64,000 nucleotides of DNA from Candidatus Ornithospirochaeta avicola (GTDB lineage Bacteria > Spirochaetota > Spirochaetia > Sphaerochaetales > Sphaerochaetaceae): positions 1-64,000 of the forward strand of contig DXHU01000019.1 of assembly GCA_019113245.1 (NCBI GenBank), read 5' to 3'. Position 1 is the stretch's first letter, and each line of letters starts with the position of its first letter. Shown here one piece after another: positions 16,776 to 24,955 of the stretch. The position numbers were made by a program, and so were the translations under genes. The notes beneath the pieces are model-generated. The model made no database searches. It was not told the origin of the DNA and saw only the letters and a list, made by a program, of their open reading frames with translations.

Positions 16776-17075
16776 TTCTCTTCTCCTTGCGTATGCAATT
16801 CGCCTCTTAGAAGGCCTCCCCATACGCCGGGGTCGCCGGGTCTTCCTCCCGGCCGTCCCGAGCCGATGTTATCCGGCGGTTTGATGCATACGGCACTGCT
16901 CCTACCTGTTAGAGCTGTTTAACCGCATGCCGCAGAGTCCGGAGCTGAAACGACACTCCGGAGTGCCTATGTATTCGCCGGTAACGTGGTTCAGAGGCCG
17001 AAACCTCATCACCTGGGCTGATCAAGCAAGGCTCTTGCAAGCCTACGGGTTTATCCTGTCAGGTGCTTGACGATA
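16776..17075 (-). ncRNA. Omega-RNA (HEARO-type) for IscB
   Basis: The stretch between the ABC exporter stop and iscB has no gene but strong pairing on the minus strand. Helices include GTCAAGC with GCTTGAT around an inner GGCT...AGCC hairpin, GAGG/CCTC, the palindrome ACTCCGGAGT, a long-range CCGGCG (16981-16976) with CGCCGG (16878-16873), and GCCGGG/CCCGGC near the 3' end. IscB omega-RNAs lie 5' of the gene and take their guide from the flank, which here is the 3' end of the exporter gene. The 3' boundary is approximate. Confidence 0.8.
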
Positions 17076-18920
17076 TCACTCCAACTCAAATAGACCTTTA
17101 TAAAGATTATAATACAGCCCATGATATTTTAACAGGTCATCATGAGTGCCGCGTTCTATGATCTTGCCGTGCTCTAAAACCATGATTGCGTTGCTGTTCC
17201 TAACTGTGCTCAGGCGGTGGGCAATGACAAATACAGTCCTTCCTTCCATCAGACGGTCCATGGCTTTTTCTATCAGATCCTCAGTCCTTGTATCGATGTT
17301 GCTTGTGGCCTCATCAAGAATGAGGACAGGAGGATTCAGTATGCTGGCCCTTGCGATGGCTATAAGCTGACGTTGGCCGCTTGACAAATTTGCTCCGTCG
17401 TTATGGATCATTGTGTCATACCCGTCTGGAAGACGTGTTATGAAGCTGTGCGCATTTGCTATCTTTGCAGCATTTACCACATCCTCTTCACTTGCATCAG
17501 GGCATGCATATCTTATGTTGTCCCTTATTGTTCCGCTAAAGAGGTGGGTATCCTGAAGGACCATGGAAAGGGTCTTTCTGAGCGCGCTCTTTTCAATTCT
17601 TCTTATATCGATACCATCATATGTTATCTCACCCTCATCTATGTCATAGAAACGGTTTATAAGATTCGTAATTGTTGTCTTGCCCGCTCCTGTTGAGCCG
17701 ACAAATGCTATTTTCTCTCCCGGCTTTGCATAAAGGCTTATGTCATTAAGTACTTTTGTTTTCTTGTCATAGGAGAATGAGACATTGTTGAATCTGACAT
17801 CGCCTTTGAGCTCAATGAGATTTTCTCCGTCTTTGAATGCATAGCATCCTGTGGCTTTTCCTGTTTCCACCAATAGGCCGTCATCCTTTTTCAGTACATT
17901 TACAAGGCTCACTTTTCCTTCGTTTATCTCACTGATTTCATCCATGGCCTCGAATATTCTCTCGCAGCCTGCAAGTGAGGAGAGCAGAAAATTGGACTGC
18001 TGTGTGAACTGGTTTATAGGTCCTGTAGTCTGGCGCACGAAGACAAGATAGGTCGAGAGGCTTCCTAGGTCCATCAGAGAGCGAAGCGTCATGAAACCCC
18101 CAAGAAGCGCGACAATTGCGTAATTGAAATATGATATGCTCACGACAGCGGGAATCATCGTCAGTGCATAGCCCTGCGCTTTTTCTCCCTCCCTTTCAAG
18201 GGCCTTGTTCCTCACGTCAAAGTCCTTGATGCTTTCACTTTCGTGATTGAATACCTTTATAACTTTTTCTCCTTCAATCATCTCCTGGACAAAGCCGTCA
18301 AGATCAGCAAGTTTTTTCTGCTGACGGCTGTAATAAAGCTTGCTCCTTTTTCCGCTGTAACGTATGTAAAGGAACATCGCGATATAGCTTAAAAGGACAA
18401 TGAGTGAGAGTGAGAAGTTGAGGACGAACACTATTATCAGGGTTCCAGTTATCTGCACTCCGCTTTTTATTGTAGATGAGAAGCTGTTGTTGAGCGCATC
18501 TGAAATTGTATCTATGTCGTTTGTGAAATAGCTCATTATGTCTCCGCTCTGGTGTGAGTCGAAATACTTGAGCGGAAGGGTCTCAATATGAGCGAAAAGA
18601 TCATTTCTTATATCAAAGACGACTTTCTGGGCAAGTCTTGCCATGATCTGGGAATAGAGCAGGGCAGAGATTGCTCCGCAGGCAAAGATTGATCCTGTGA
18701 CTATCACCCCTTTTATCAGACTTTGCCAGCTTCCTGTTTCCAAAAGGGAGTTGACGATGGGCTTTATCATATATGTGCCCATTATGTTGCACACATCGCT
18801 TATGATTACAAGAATGGCCACAAGTGCAAGCAGGCCTTTGTAGTGTCCCAGGTATGAAAATAGTTTTTTCAGTGTGTAGCGGAGGTTCTTTGCACGCTTG
18901 ACTGAGTATATTCTAGCCAT
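17076..18920 (-). CDS. ABC exporter half-transporter, canonical ATPase site
   Basis: A 614-residue type-IV ABC exporter subunit: six predicted membrane helices (about 20-330), then an ATPase with Walker A GSTGAGKTT, Q-loop VLQDTHLFSG, signature LSSGQRQ and Walker B VLILDEATSNID with catalytic Glu. An insert of about 40 residues precedes the ATPase. It overlaps the partner gene by 8 bp; together they look like an LmrCD/MdlAB-type heterodimer for drugs or lipids. The IscB element sits immediately after its stop codon without changing the protein. Confidence 0.9.
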   Translation of the reverse strand: MARIYSVKRAKNLRYTLKKLFSYLGHYKGLLALVAILVIISDVCNIMGTYMIKPIVNSLLETGSWQSLIKGVIVTGSIFACGAISALLYSQIMARLAQKVVFDIRNDLFAHIETLPLKYFDSHQSGDIMSYFTNDIDTISDALNNSFSSTIKSGVQITGTLIIVFVLNFSLSLIVLLSYIAMFLYIRYSGKRSKLYYSRQQKKLADLDGFVQEMIEGEKVIKVFNHESESIKDFDVRNKALEREGEKAQGYALTMIPAVVSISYFNYAIVALLGGFMTLRSLMDLGSLSTYLVFVRQTTGPINQFTQQSNFLLSSLAGCERIFEAMDEISEINEGKVSLVNVLKKDDGLLVETGKATGCYAFKDGENLIELKGDVRFNNVSFSYDKKTKVLNDISLYAKPGEKIAFVGSTGAGKTTITNLINRFYDIDEGEITYDGIDIRRIEKSALRKTLSMVLQDTHLFSGTIRDNIRYACPDASEEDVVNAAKIANAHSFITRLPDGYDTMIHNDGANLSSGQRQLIAIARASILNPPVLILDEATSNIDTRTEDLIEKAMDRLMEGRTVFVIAHRLSTVRNSNAIMVLEHGKIIERGTHDDLLKYHGLYYNLYKGLFELE

Positions 18921-20646
18921 TGAAACCTCCCTTCAGCTGTGATGAGTAAATCTCGCGGTAGATGGAGGAATTCCTGATCAGCTCATCATGATTACCGATA
19001 TCTGCAATCCTTCCGTTGTCAAGGACCACGATCATGTCTGAATTCATTACAGTTGAGATTCTCTGTGAGATGAAGATCTTTGTAGCATTCTCTATCTGCT
19101 TAAGAATTGCCCTTATAGTCATCTCTGTTTTTGTATCCACTGCAGAAAGAGAATCATCAAAGATTATAATGCGTGGATTCTTTATAAGGGCTCTGGCAAT
19201 GGCAAGCCTCTGTTTCTGTCCTCCTGATACATTGACTCCTCCCTGTTCAAGATCAGTTGAGAGATCCTGCGGAAAACCCATCACGAAAGAGTATGCATCA
19301 GCCTTCTTCAAGGCATTTATTATCTCTTCATCACTGGCATCCATCTTTCCCCAGCGTATGTTGTCCCTTATGCTTCCGGAAAAGAGAGTGTTCTTCTGCA
19401 GGACTGTAACGATGTTTTCCCTCAGTGCTGTGATATCATATTCCCTGATATCCCTTCCTCCTATCTTTATTGATCCCTTGCTGACATCATAAAGCCTGCT
19501 TATAAGCTGCACGAGAGTGCTCTTGCCGCTTCCTGTCTGGCCGAGAATGCCGACAGTGCTTCCTTCTTCTATTTTTAGATTGATATCTGAAAGAGTGTAT
19601 TCCTTTGCACTTTCAGAGTATTTGAAATAGACATCTTCAAACGCAATGTCATATCTGTCTATATTCTTTTCTGCATCATCTCTGTTCTTTATTGTGCTTT
19701 CTTCCTTCAGCACTTCCATGATTCTGTGGCTTGATGTTAGACTTCGCGAAAGAAGCAGGAAGACATTTGAGAACATGACAAGGGAGTTCAGCACCTGCAA
19801 TACATAGCTTAAAAAGCCGGTCAGTGCGCCGACAGTGAGACTTCCTGAGAGTATCATCCGGCCTCCAAAGAGCATTATCATCACGATTGTGATATACATC
19901 ACGCTCTGGAATGCAGGGAGGTTGAGAACTGCAATGCGTGTTGTGTTGACCGTTATGTCGCGAAGTTTGTCATTTGCAGCATAGAATTTCTTCTTCTCCT
20001 CATCTTCAGTGACAAAGGCTTTTACTGTCCTTATGGCCCTTAGATTCTCCTCGACAACCTCATTCAGCTTGTCAAGAGCTTTCTGTGTTATCTCATAGCG
20101 CGGTGCTATTGTCTTTATTATGAAGAAGAGCATGAGGCCAAGGGCAGGTGCGACTACAAGGAATATAAGCGCAAGGTCATCGTTCATCTGGAATGAGAAG
20201 AAGATGCCAAGAAAGAGCATTACCGGGCTTCTGACAAGAGGCCTGAGTCCTCCGATTATCGCGTTCTGGATTATTGTTGCATCACTTGTGAGTCTTGTAA
20301 TCAGGCTTCCAGATGAGAATCTGTCTATGTTCGAAAATGAGAAACTCTGTATCCTTCTGTATTCTGCTTCTCTGATGTTGGCACCAAGACCGTAGGCGGC
20401 GCGCGATGAAAAGCGTGCGTAGGTGAGGCCTGTAAACAGGGCAAGAAGAGCACAGATTATCATCAGCAGTCCGTCACGGAGCATGAATGAGACATCAGCT
20501 TTGGCAACTCCGTCATCAATAAGCGATGCCATGAGCATGGGGATTACAAGCTCAAAGCAGGTTTCGATGAAGATCAGAAAAATTGCAATGTACAAATCTT
20601 TTCTGTATTTTCCGAGATAGGAGAAAATATATCTAAGGTCTCTCAT
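18913..20646 (-). CDS. ABC exporter half-transporter, degenerate ATPase site
   Basis: A 577-residue partner of the gene at 17076-18920. It has an N-terminal six-helix domain, Walker A GQTGSGKST, signature VSGGQKQR and Walker B IIIFDDSLSAVD, where Asp replaces the catalytic Glu. One degenerate site is usual in heterodimeric exporters. There is no Shine-Dalgarno before the ATG (a run of A instead), and the predicted transcript start is about 5 nt upstream, so the mRNA is leaderless or nearly so. Confidence 0.9.
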   Translation of the reverse strand: MRDLRYIFSYLGKYRKDLYIAIFLIFIETCFELVIPMLMASLIDDGVAKADVSFMLRDGLLMIICALLALFTGLTYARFSSRAAYGLGANIREAEYRRIQSFSFSNIDRFSSGSLITRLTSDATIIQNAIIGGLRPLVRSPVMLFLGIFFSFQMNDDLALIFLVVAPALGLMLFFIIKTIAPRYEITQKALDKLNEVVEENLRAIRTVKAFVTEDEEKKKFYAANDKLRDITVNTTRIAVLNLPAFQSVMYITIVMIMLFGGRMILSGSLTVGALTGFLSYVLQVLNSLVMFSNVFLLLSRSLTSSHRIMEVLKEESTIKNRDDAEKNIDRYDIAFEDVYFKYSESAKEYTLSDINLKIEEGSTVGILGQTGSGKSTLVQLISRLYDVSKGSIKIGGRDIREYDITALRENIVTVLQKNTLFSGSIRDNIRWGKMDASDEEIINALKKADAYSFVMGFPQDLSTDLEQGGVNVSGGQKQRLAIARALIKNPRIIIFDDSLSAVDTKTEMTIRAILKQIENATKIFISQRISTVMNSDMIVVLDNGRIADIGNHDELIRNSSIYREIYSSQLKGGFNG

Positions 20647-20658
20647 TTTTTTTGTTAA

Positions 20659-20685
20659 TTTGTACCCAATTTCTCATTATGTCAA
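20659..20685 (-). promoter_or_regulatory. Putative promoter of the ABC exporter operon
   Basis: On the minus strand TTGACA (20685-20680) and TACAAA (20664-20659) are 15 bp apart, with the exporter ATG 12 nt further on. The 15-bp spacing is short but also occurs in the duplicated promoter at 37.4/38.2 kb. Confidence 0.45.
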
Positions 20686-20692
20686 GAAACAC

Positions 20693-20721
20693 TTGAATAT
20701 ATTGGGCTTTTCTGTTAAATT
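20693..20721 (+). promoter_or_regulatory. Promoter of tRNA-Cys
   Basis: TTGAAT (20693-20698), 17-bp spacer, TAAATT (20716-20721); the tRNA begins 12 nt after the -10. Confidence 0.6.
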
Positions 20722-20733
20722 TTCAAAGCACAT

Positions 20734-20807
20734 GGAGTCGTACCCAAGTGGCCTAAGGGAACGGTCTGCAAAACCGTCTTTCAGCGGTTCGAATCCGCTC
20801 GACTCCT
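20734..20807 (+). tRNA. tRNA-Cys (anticodon GCA)
   Basis: A full cloverleaf: acceptor GGAGTCG/CGACTCC with discriminator T, as in tRNA-Cys; anticodon stem ACGGT/ACCGT around CTGCAAA, giving anticodon GCA; T arm GCGGTTCGAATCCGC. CCA is not encoded. It has its own promoter and an intrinsic terminator. Confidence 0.93.
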
Positions 20808-20810
20808 ATA

Positions 20811-20837
20811 GAGCTCCTCTTATGGAGCTTTTTTTTT
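20811..20837 (+). terminator. Intrinsic terminator after tRNA-Cys
   Basis: AGCTCC/GGAGCT stem with a 6-nt loop, followed by eight T. Confidence 0.85.
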
Positions 20838-20838
20838 G

Positions 20839-23460
20839 TCAGAAAGGTTTCCAGAACTTTATTCCCATTGCAAAACGCATGTAAAGAGCAAGTGCCCATA
20901 GAGCAAAGAGGAAGATTATGAGAGCCCAGTCAGCGGCTTTCAGCTTCTTTGCTGAGTACCATGTTCTTTTCCTGTTTCTTCCAAATCCCCTGAGTGCCAT
21001 TGCATTTGAAATTGTGTCAATCTTATCCAGTGAGAACATGACGAGAGGAGCGAGTGCGGATGCAACCCCCTTTGCTCTTTTTATCGGGCCCACGTTAGAC
21101 GAGAGATCAACTCCGCGTGCCATCTGCGCATTGGATATATGAGTATATTCCTTTATCACATCAGGCAGGTATCTTAAGGAAAGGGAAGTGGCATAGCTGA
21201 TCTTGTAGCTTATTCCAAGTCGGTTGATGCTTGATGCAAACTCTCCCGGATGCGTTGTAGATATGAACGTGAGCGCAAGAGGGAAGAGTATAAGGTATTT
21301 GCATGTGACAATCAGAAGATACCATAGAGTCTCCAACGTGAGAGAATAGAAGAAACCCTCAGGTCCTAAAAGCACTGTTCTTGTCTCCATGTAGATTGTT
21401 CCCTGATTAGGAGAAAAGAGATATATGAATATGTCGTTTGTGATTGTCATCACTGACATCAGGATAAGATATGGCTTGAATATCTTCAAAGGAATCTTTG
21501 TAAGGCACACCAGAGTCCACGAAAGGACAAGCATGACAGCCAGAATCCTTAAATCGAATGTCGTGAAGCTTACAAATGCTCCAAAGAATATATAGATGAA
21601 TTTTGTCAGCCCGCTGAGACTGTGTATCCTGGATTCAAGAGGAATGTAAGAGAGTCCAAATTTAAGTTTTCTCTCTCCTTCCTCAAATTTCTTCTTTTTC
21701 TTCTTTACCCTGTCTACTCTTATGTTGTCCGGTATCACAATCTGAGGGACACGTTCAAAGAGGTTCTTCTCTCTTTCCTTCTTCTCGCTTTCGATGAATG
21801 TGCGTATGAATGCATTCTCATCAAGGCTGGCATTCTTTGCAAGGGTGAAAAGTGAAGTCTCTTTCAAGCTTGCTCTCTTTAATACCTCCTCGTCAGAGAA
21901 TACAGCGCTTGTATCATCATCTTTTATAAGTCTTGATGAGGAGAGAACTATTGAACGCGGAGTGTATTCAAGAGCAAGATGCATGTCATGTGTTACGAAT
22001 ATTATTGCTAGATTGAGTCTCTTGGAAAGCGCTGTGATGAATTCCATCATCATCGTGTAATGATGGTAATCCTGCCCCGCTGTCGGTTCATCAAGAATCA
22101 GGACTTCAGGCTTCATTACAAGAATGGATGCTATGGTGACTCTCTTTTTCTGCCCGTATGAAAGGGAGGAAACCGGCCAGTTTGCCTTTTTTTCAAGGCC
22201 GCAGAGAGCAAGCACTGATGACACTGTATTCTTGACATCATCTTCTGCCACTCCTCTTGTCCTGAGTCCGAATGCCACTTCATCAAAGACTTTCGTCTGG
22301 CTGATCATGTGGTTTGGATTCTGCATCACATAGCCTATGATGCTACTTTTCTGGCTGATGGAGTAGGCTGTTATGTCCTTGCCTTTATAAAGGATTTTTC
22401 CTTTATCCGGCTTGTATATTCCCATGAGAATCGAGCTTAAAGTGCTCTTTCCCGCTCCGTTGTTGCCAAGAATCGAGAGCATCTCTCCTTCATGAATCTT
22501 GAATGAGATGTCTGAGACAGCATTCTTTATTCCGTCATATGAGTATGATATATTCTCAACTTCAAGAAGAACCGGCCTTTCTTCTTTTTCCTCTTTTTCC
22601 CTGTTTTCCTCAAACCATGCTCTCACTTTTTCCCTGTAGCAGGATGGATCAATGGAGCTAAGGGATTCAACGCACTCATTTTCAAGAGCACATCCTGCTT
22701 TGTTCATGGCTTCAAGATAAAGGGGATATCTTATGCCGTTTTCCTTTAAAAGACTGCTTTTGAGAAGATTGTTCATGCTGCCGTTATAGACAATCTCTCC
22801 TGAGACAATCATTACAGCACGGTCAATATGCATCTCAAGCACATCTTCAAGACGGTGTTCTATTATTATGACAGTCTTTCCTGTTTTCTCATGAATCTCA
22901 TCTATGAGGCGGATGGTCTTCTTTCCTGTTGCCGGATCGAGATTTGCAAGGGGCTCATCAAAAAGAAGGACATTGTTTTCTTCAACAAGGACACCTGCAA
23001 GGCTTACTCTCTGTTTCTGTCCTCCAGAGAGATCCTGAGGAGAAGATGAGGCGTAGTCCTGCATGGACACAAGAGAAAGAGCCTCCATTGTCTTTTCCTC
23101 CATCTCATCCTTTTTCTTCCTGAGGTTCTCAAGAGCAAAGGCAACGTCCTCAGAAACAGTAAGGCCGACAAACTGGCTGTCAGTATCCTGGAGCACAGTG
23201 CCGACCTTTTCATTGATTTTATAGATGTCGTTTTTCAGGACATCAAGACCTTCAACAGTAACTGATCCCTCACATTTTCCTTCAATTGCGTGAGGAATCA
23301 GTCCGTTGATAACGTTTCCCAGCGTTGATTTACCACTCCCTGAAGGTCCGAGAATAAGGACTTTCTCCCCATCTTCAATCTTCAGGTTTATATTCTTAAG
23401 TACTGGTTTCTTAAGCCCTTTATAGGTAAATGAGAAGCTGGAAAACTCAATCATCATCAC
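20839..23460 (-). CDS. ECF transporter energising module: EcfA-EcfA'-EcfT in one chain
   Basis: An 873-residue fusion of the three energising parts of an energy-coupling-factor importer. Residues 1-240: first ATPase (Walker A GPSGSGKST, signature DLSGGQKQR, Walker B VLLFDEPLANLD). Residues 300-530: second ATPase (GNNGAGKST, SLSYGQKKR, VLILDEPTAGQD). A lysine-rich linker follows at about 580-610. From about 625 to 873 is a membrane T subunit, with the coupling-helix signatures expected as Ala-Arg-Gly (AQMARGVDL) and LRGFGRNRK. Tandem A-A' fusions are common; adding T is unusual. It overlaps the S-component gene by 4 bp. Confidence 0.85.
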   Translation of the reverse strand: MMMIEFSSFSFTYKGLKKPVLKNINLKIEDGEKVLILGPSGSGKSTLGNVINGLIPHAIEGKCEGSVTVEGLDVLKNDIYKINEKVGTVLQDTDSQFVGLTVSEDVAFALENLRKKKDEMEEKTMEALSLVSMQDYASSSPQDLSGGQKQRVSLAGVLVEENNVLLFDEPLANLDPATGKKTIRLIDEIHEKTGKTVIIIEHRLEDVLEMHIDRAVMIVSGEIVYNGSMNNLLKSSLLKENGIRYPLYLEAMNKAGCALENECVESLSSIDPSCYREKVRAWFEENREKEEKEERPVLLEVENISYSYDGIKNAVSDISFKIHEGEMLSILGNNGAGKSTLSSILMGIYKPDKGKILYKGKDITAYSISQKSSIIGYVMQNPNHMISQTKVFDEVAFGLRTRGVAEDDVKNTVSSVLALCGLEKKANWPVSSLSYGQKKRVTIASILVMKPEVLILDEPTAGQDYHHYTMMMEFITALSKRLNLAIIFVTHDMHLALEYTPRSIVLSSSRLIKDDDTSAVFSDEEVLKRASLKETSLFTLAKNASLDENAFIRTFIESEKKEREKNLFERVPQIVIPDNIRVDRVKKKKKKFEEGERKLKFGLSYIPLESRIHSLSGLTKFIYIFFGAFVSFTTFDLRILAVMLVLSWTLVCLTKIPLKIFKPYLILMSVMTITNDIFIYLFSPNQGTIYMETRTVLLGPEGFFYSLTLETLWYLLIVTCKYLILFPLALTFISTTHPGEFASSINRLGISYKISYATSLSLRYLPDVIKEYTHISNAQMARGVDLSSNVGPIKRAKGVASALAPLVMFSLDKIDTISNAMALRGFGRNRKRTWYSAKKLKAADWALIIFLFALWALALYMRFAMGIKFWKPF

Positions 23461-24008
23461 TCCTCAAGGTTCTGTCCAGCCTTGTATCTGGATGCAAGAA
23501 GAAGCATGAGTGCTGTTCCGATTACTCCGATACATACTGTGTTTGTGAATGCTGTGATCAGCTGCTGTGTGATGACCTTTGAAAGAGGCTCGCTCATGAA
23601 AAGATAATCAAGGATTGCTGAGATGAGATAGCCGATGAAGTTTGCCACAAAGCTGAGACCTATGAAGAGTACAATTTCCTTTACTTCAAATACGCCATCT
23701 TCAACTTTTTTCTTTGTGATGATTGGGAAAAGTCCGATCATTACGCCGACAAGCCCGCTTCCAAGTGCCCATGTCCACCATACTGATCCATAGCACATGT
23801 CTGTGATAAAGTGTCCGATCATTCCTACAAGGAATCCTACGACAGGTCCGAAGATTGCAGCCCAGAGTGCCAGGACTGCCATTGCCGGCTTGAGATATGT
23901 GTTTGCAAATACTGGAATGCTCAGCAGTCCTCCAAGACCATAAAGGGCAGCTCCGATTGCTACAAGCACAACAAACTTTACCGGTGAAAGATTAGATGTC
24001 TTCTGCAT
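23457..24008 (-). CDS. ECF transporter S component (UPF0397-like)
   Basis: A 183-residue membrane protein with about six helices. The segments GAALYGLGGLLSIPVF, IFGPVVGFLVGMIGH, a Trp-rich GSVWWTWALGSG, and ITQQLITAFTNTV match the UPF0397 group of substrate-binding ECF S components. It lies between the SAM-hydrolysing enzyme (17-bp overlap) and the fused A-A'-T gene (4-bp overlap), so it is the dedicated S subunit. The ligand is unknown; the linkage suggests an adenosine-, methionine- or SAM-related compound, which is inference. Confidence 0.8.
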   Translation of the reverse strand: MQKTSNLSPVKFVVLVAIGAALYGLGGLLSIPVFANTYLKPAMAVLALWAAIFGPVVGFLVGMIGHFITDMCYGSVWWTWALGSGLVGVMIGLFPIITKKKVEDGVFEVKEIVLFIGLSFVANFIGYLISAILDYLFMSEPLSKVITQQLITAFTNTVCIGVIGTALMLLLASRYKAGQNLEE

Positions 24009-24882
24009 TTTTCTCTCCTCTACTTTTTATAACTGTTATATGCCATCCTTCTCCTGTACCGATGTGGTAGTGAGAAGAAAAAGATCCCTGGTTCAGAGCA
24101 ACTGCAAGATTAAGCAGGCTGTTGATGTATAAAAGCGGCTTTCCCAGTGCTGCTTCTGTAAAGTTCTTGCACAGCCTCAGCGTTGTCTGGAATACGATGC
24201 AGTCAGCATTGGCTATGCTTACAAGCAGGCTGTCTCCATAGCAGATACCCTCTTCATCAAGAAGGCTTTTTGGAATGTTTGTCCACAGTGAGCCATACCT
24301 TGTGTCGAGTATGTCGATGTTGCCGATTATGCTCTCATCTTTTTTCTGAGCAGGCTGGACTGAAAGGCATACAACATCCCTCTTGTCCAGTTCTGGACCA
24401 ACCTGCTCAAAGCTTATTGTTCCGCTTGCAAGTCTTGCTGCTGTGTATGCATATACATCGCGGCCATGGAAGGTGTAGCTCTGCTGGCTGTTCTTGAGCC
24501 TGTTTGTAGCCTCGCTGATTTCTCTGACTTCTTTTATTCCTATGCTCTGGACAACATGTGTCAGTGTGCCGTTGTCCGGGGTTATGATATAGTGTCCGCT
24601 TTCAGTGAGAGCCACCACGCTCTTCCTGTCGCTTCCCACTCCTGGATCGACAACGCAGACAAAGCATGTGCCCTGTTTCCAGTAAGTGAGCGCCTGTATC
24701 AGGCGGTAGCTCGCTTCCCATATGTTGAACTGGGGTATGTCATGAGTGAGATCCTCAATCCTGAGGCTCTCGTTAACATCATCTGCAACAGCATGCATTG
24801 CAGATACCGCACCGTCAGAAAGTCCGAAATCTGACAGGAAAACAACGCATTTTCTGGGAGTAATATATTCAGTTTTCACCAT
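23992..24882 (-). CDS. SAM hydroxide adenosyltransferase (DUF62 family)
   Basis: A 296-residue enzyme of the family that includes SAM-dependent fluorinase/chlorinase and the common hydrolase that splits S-adenosylmethionine into adenosine and methionine. Family motifs present: VFLSDFGLSDG (N-terminal SAM-binding Asp), EDLTHDIPQFN, VVDPGVGSDRK, TPDNGTLTHV and TFHGRDVYAYTAA. The FHGRD triad is typical of hydrolases rather than halogenases. It is first in the operon with the ECF genes. The ATG at 24882 lies only 3 nt after TATACT, so the following GTG (24879) may be the real start of a leaderless mRNA. Confidence 0.87.
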   Translation of the reverse strand: MVKTEYITPRKCVVFLSDFGLSDGAVSAMHAVADDVNESLRIEDLTHDIPQFNIWEASYRLIQALTYWKQGTCFVCVVDPGVGSDRKSVVALTESGHYIITPDNGTLTHVVQSIGIKEVREISEATNRLKNSQQSYTFHGRDVYAYTAARLASGTISFEQVGPELDKRDVVCLSVQPAQKKDESIIGNIDILDTRYGSLWTNIPKSLLDEEGICYGDSLLVSIANADCIVFQTTLRLCKNFTEAALGKPLLYINSLLNLAVALNQGSFSSHYHIGTGEGWHITVIKSRGEKNAEDI

Positions 24883-24955
24883 TTGAGTATAATTAATGAG
24901 AATTTGTTTTTCAATATTATCGCAGCATATGCTATTCTTGAAAAAGGAGAATTAT

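Larger units (their letters stand above)
15500..17075 (-). mobile_element. IscB-type (HEARO/OMEGA) insertion element, no TnpA
   Basis: A roughly 1.57-kb unit made of a structured omega-RNA region (17075 down to about 16780) and one IscB gene, read on the minus strand. It begins directly after GTGA, the last base of leucine-glutamate plus stop codon of the ABC exporter gene; GTGA/ATGA is the insertion preference reported for HEARO elements. The far end carries a perfect hairpin (15519-15539), as at IS200/IS605-type ends. No TnpA transposase is encoded, so movement would need one in trans. The exact right boundary, between about 15500 and 15519, is uncertain. Confidence 0.8.

Noticed and set aside
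15522-16823. Small Cas9 or other CRISPR nuclease
   Set aside because: It has a PLMP domain and no REC lobe, is only 417-433 residues long, and no repeat-spacer array or cas1/cas2 is in the window; IscB explains all features.
24009-24100. Riboswitch ahead of the ECF S-component gene
   Set aside because: The genes overlap, leaving no untranslated leader; only the region before 24882 could hold one and it is too short.
23992-24882. SAM-dependent fluorinase or chlorinase
   Set aside because: The FHGRD signature and lack of halogenase-specific features fit the common SAM-hydrolysing members better.
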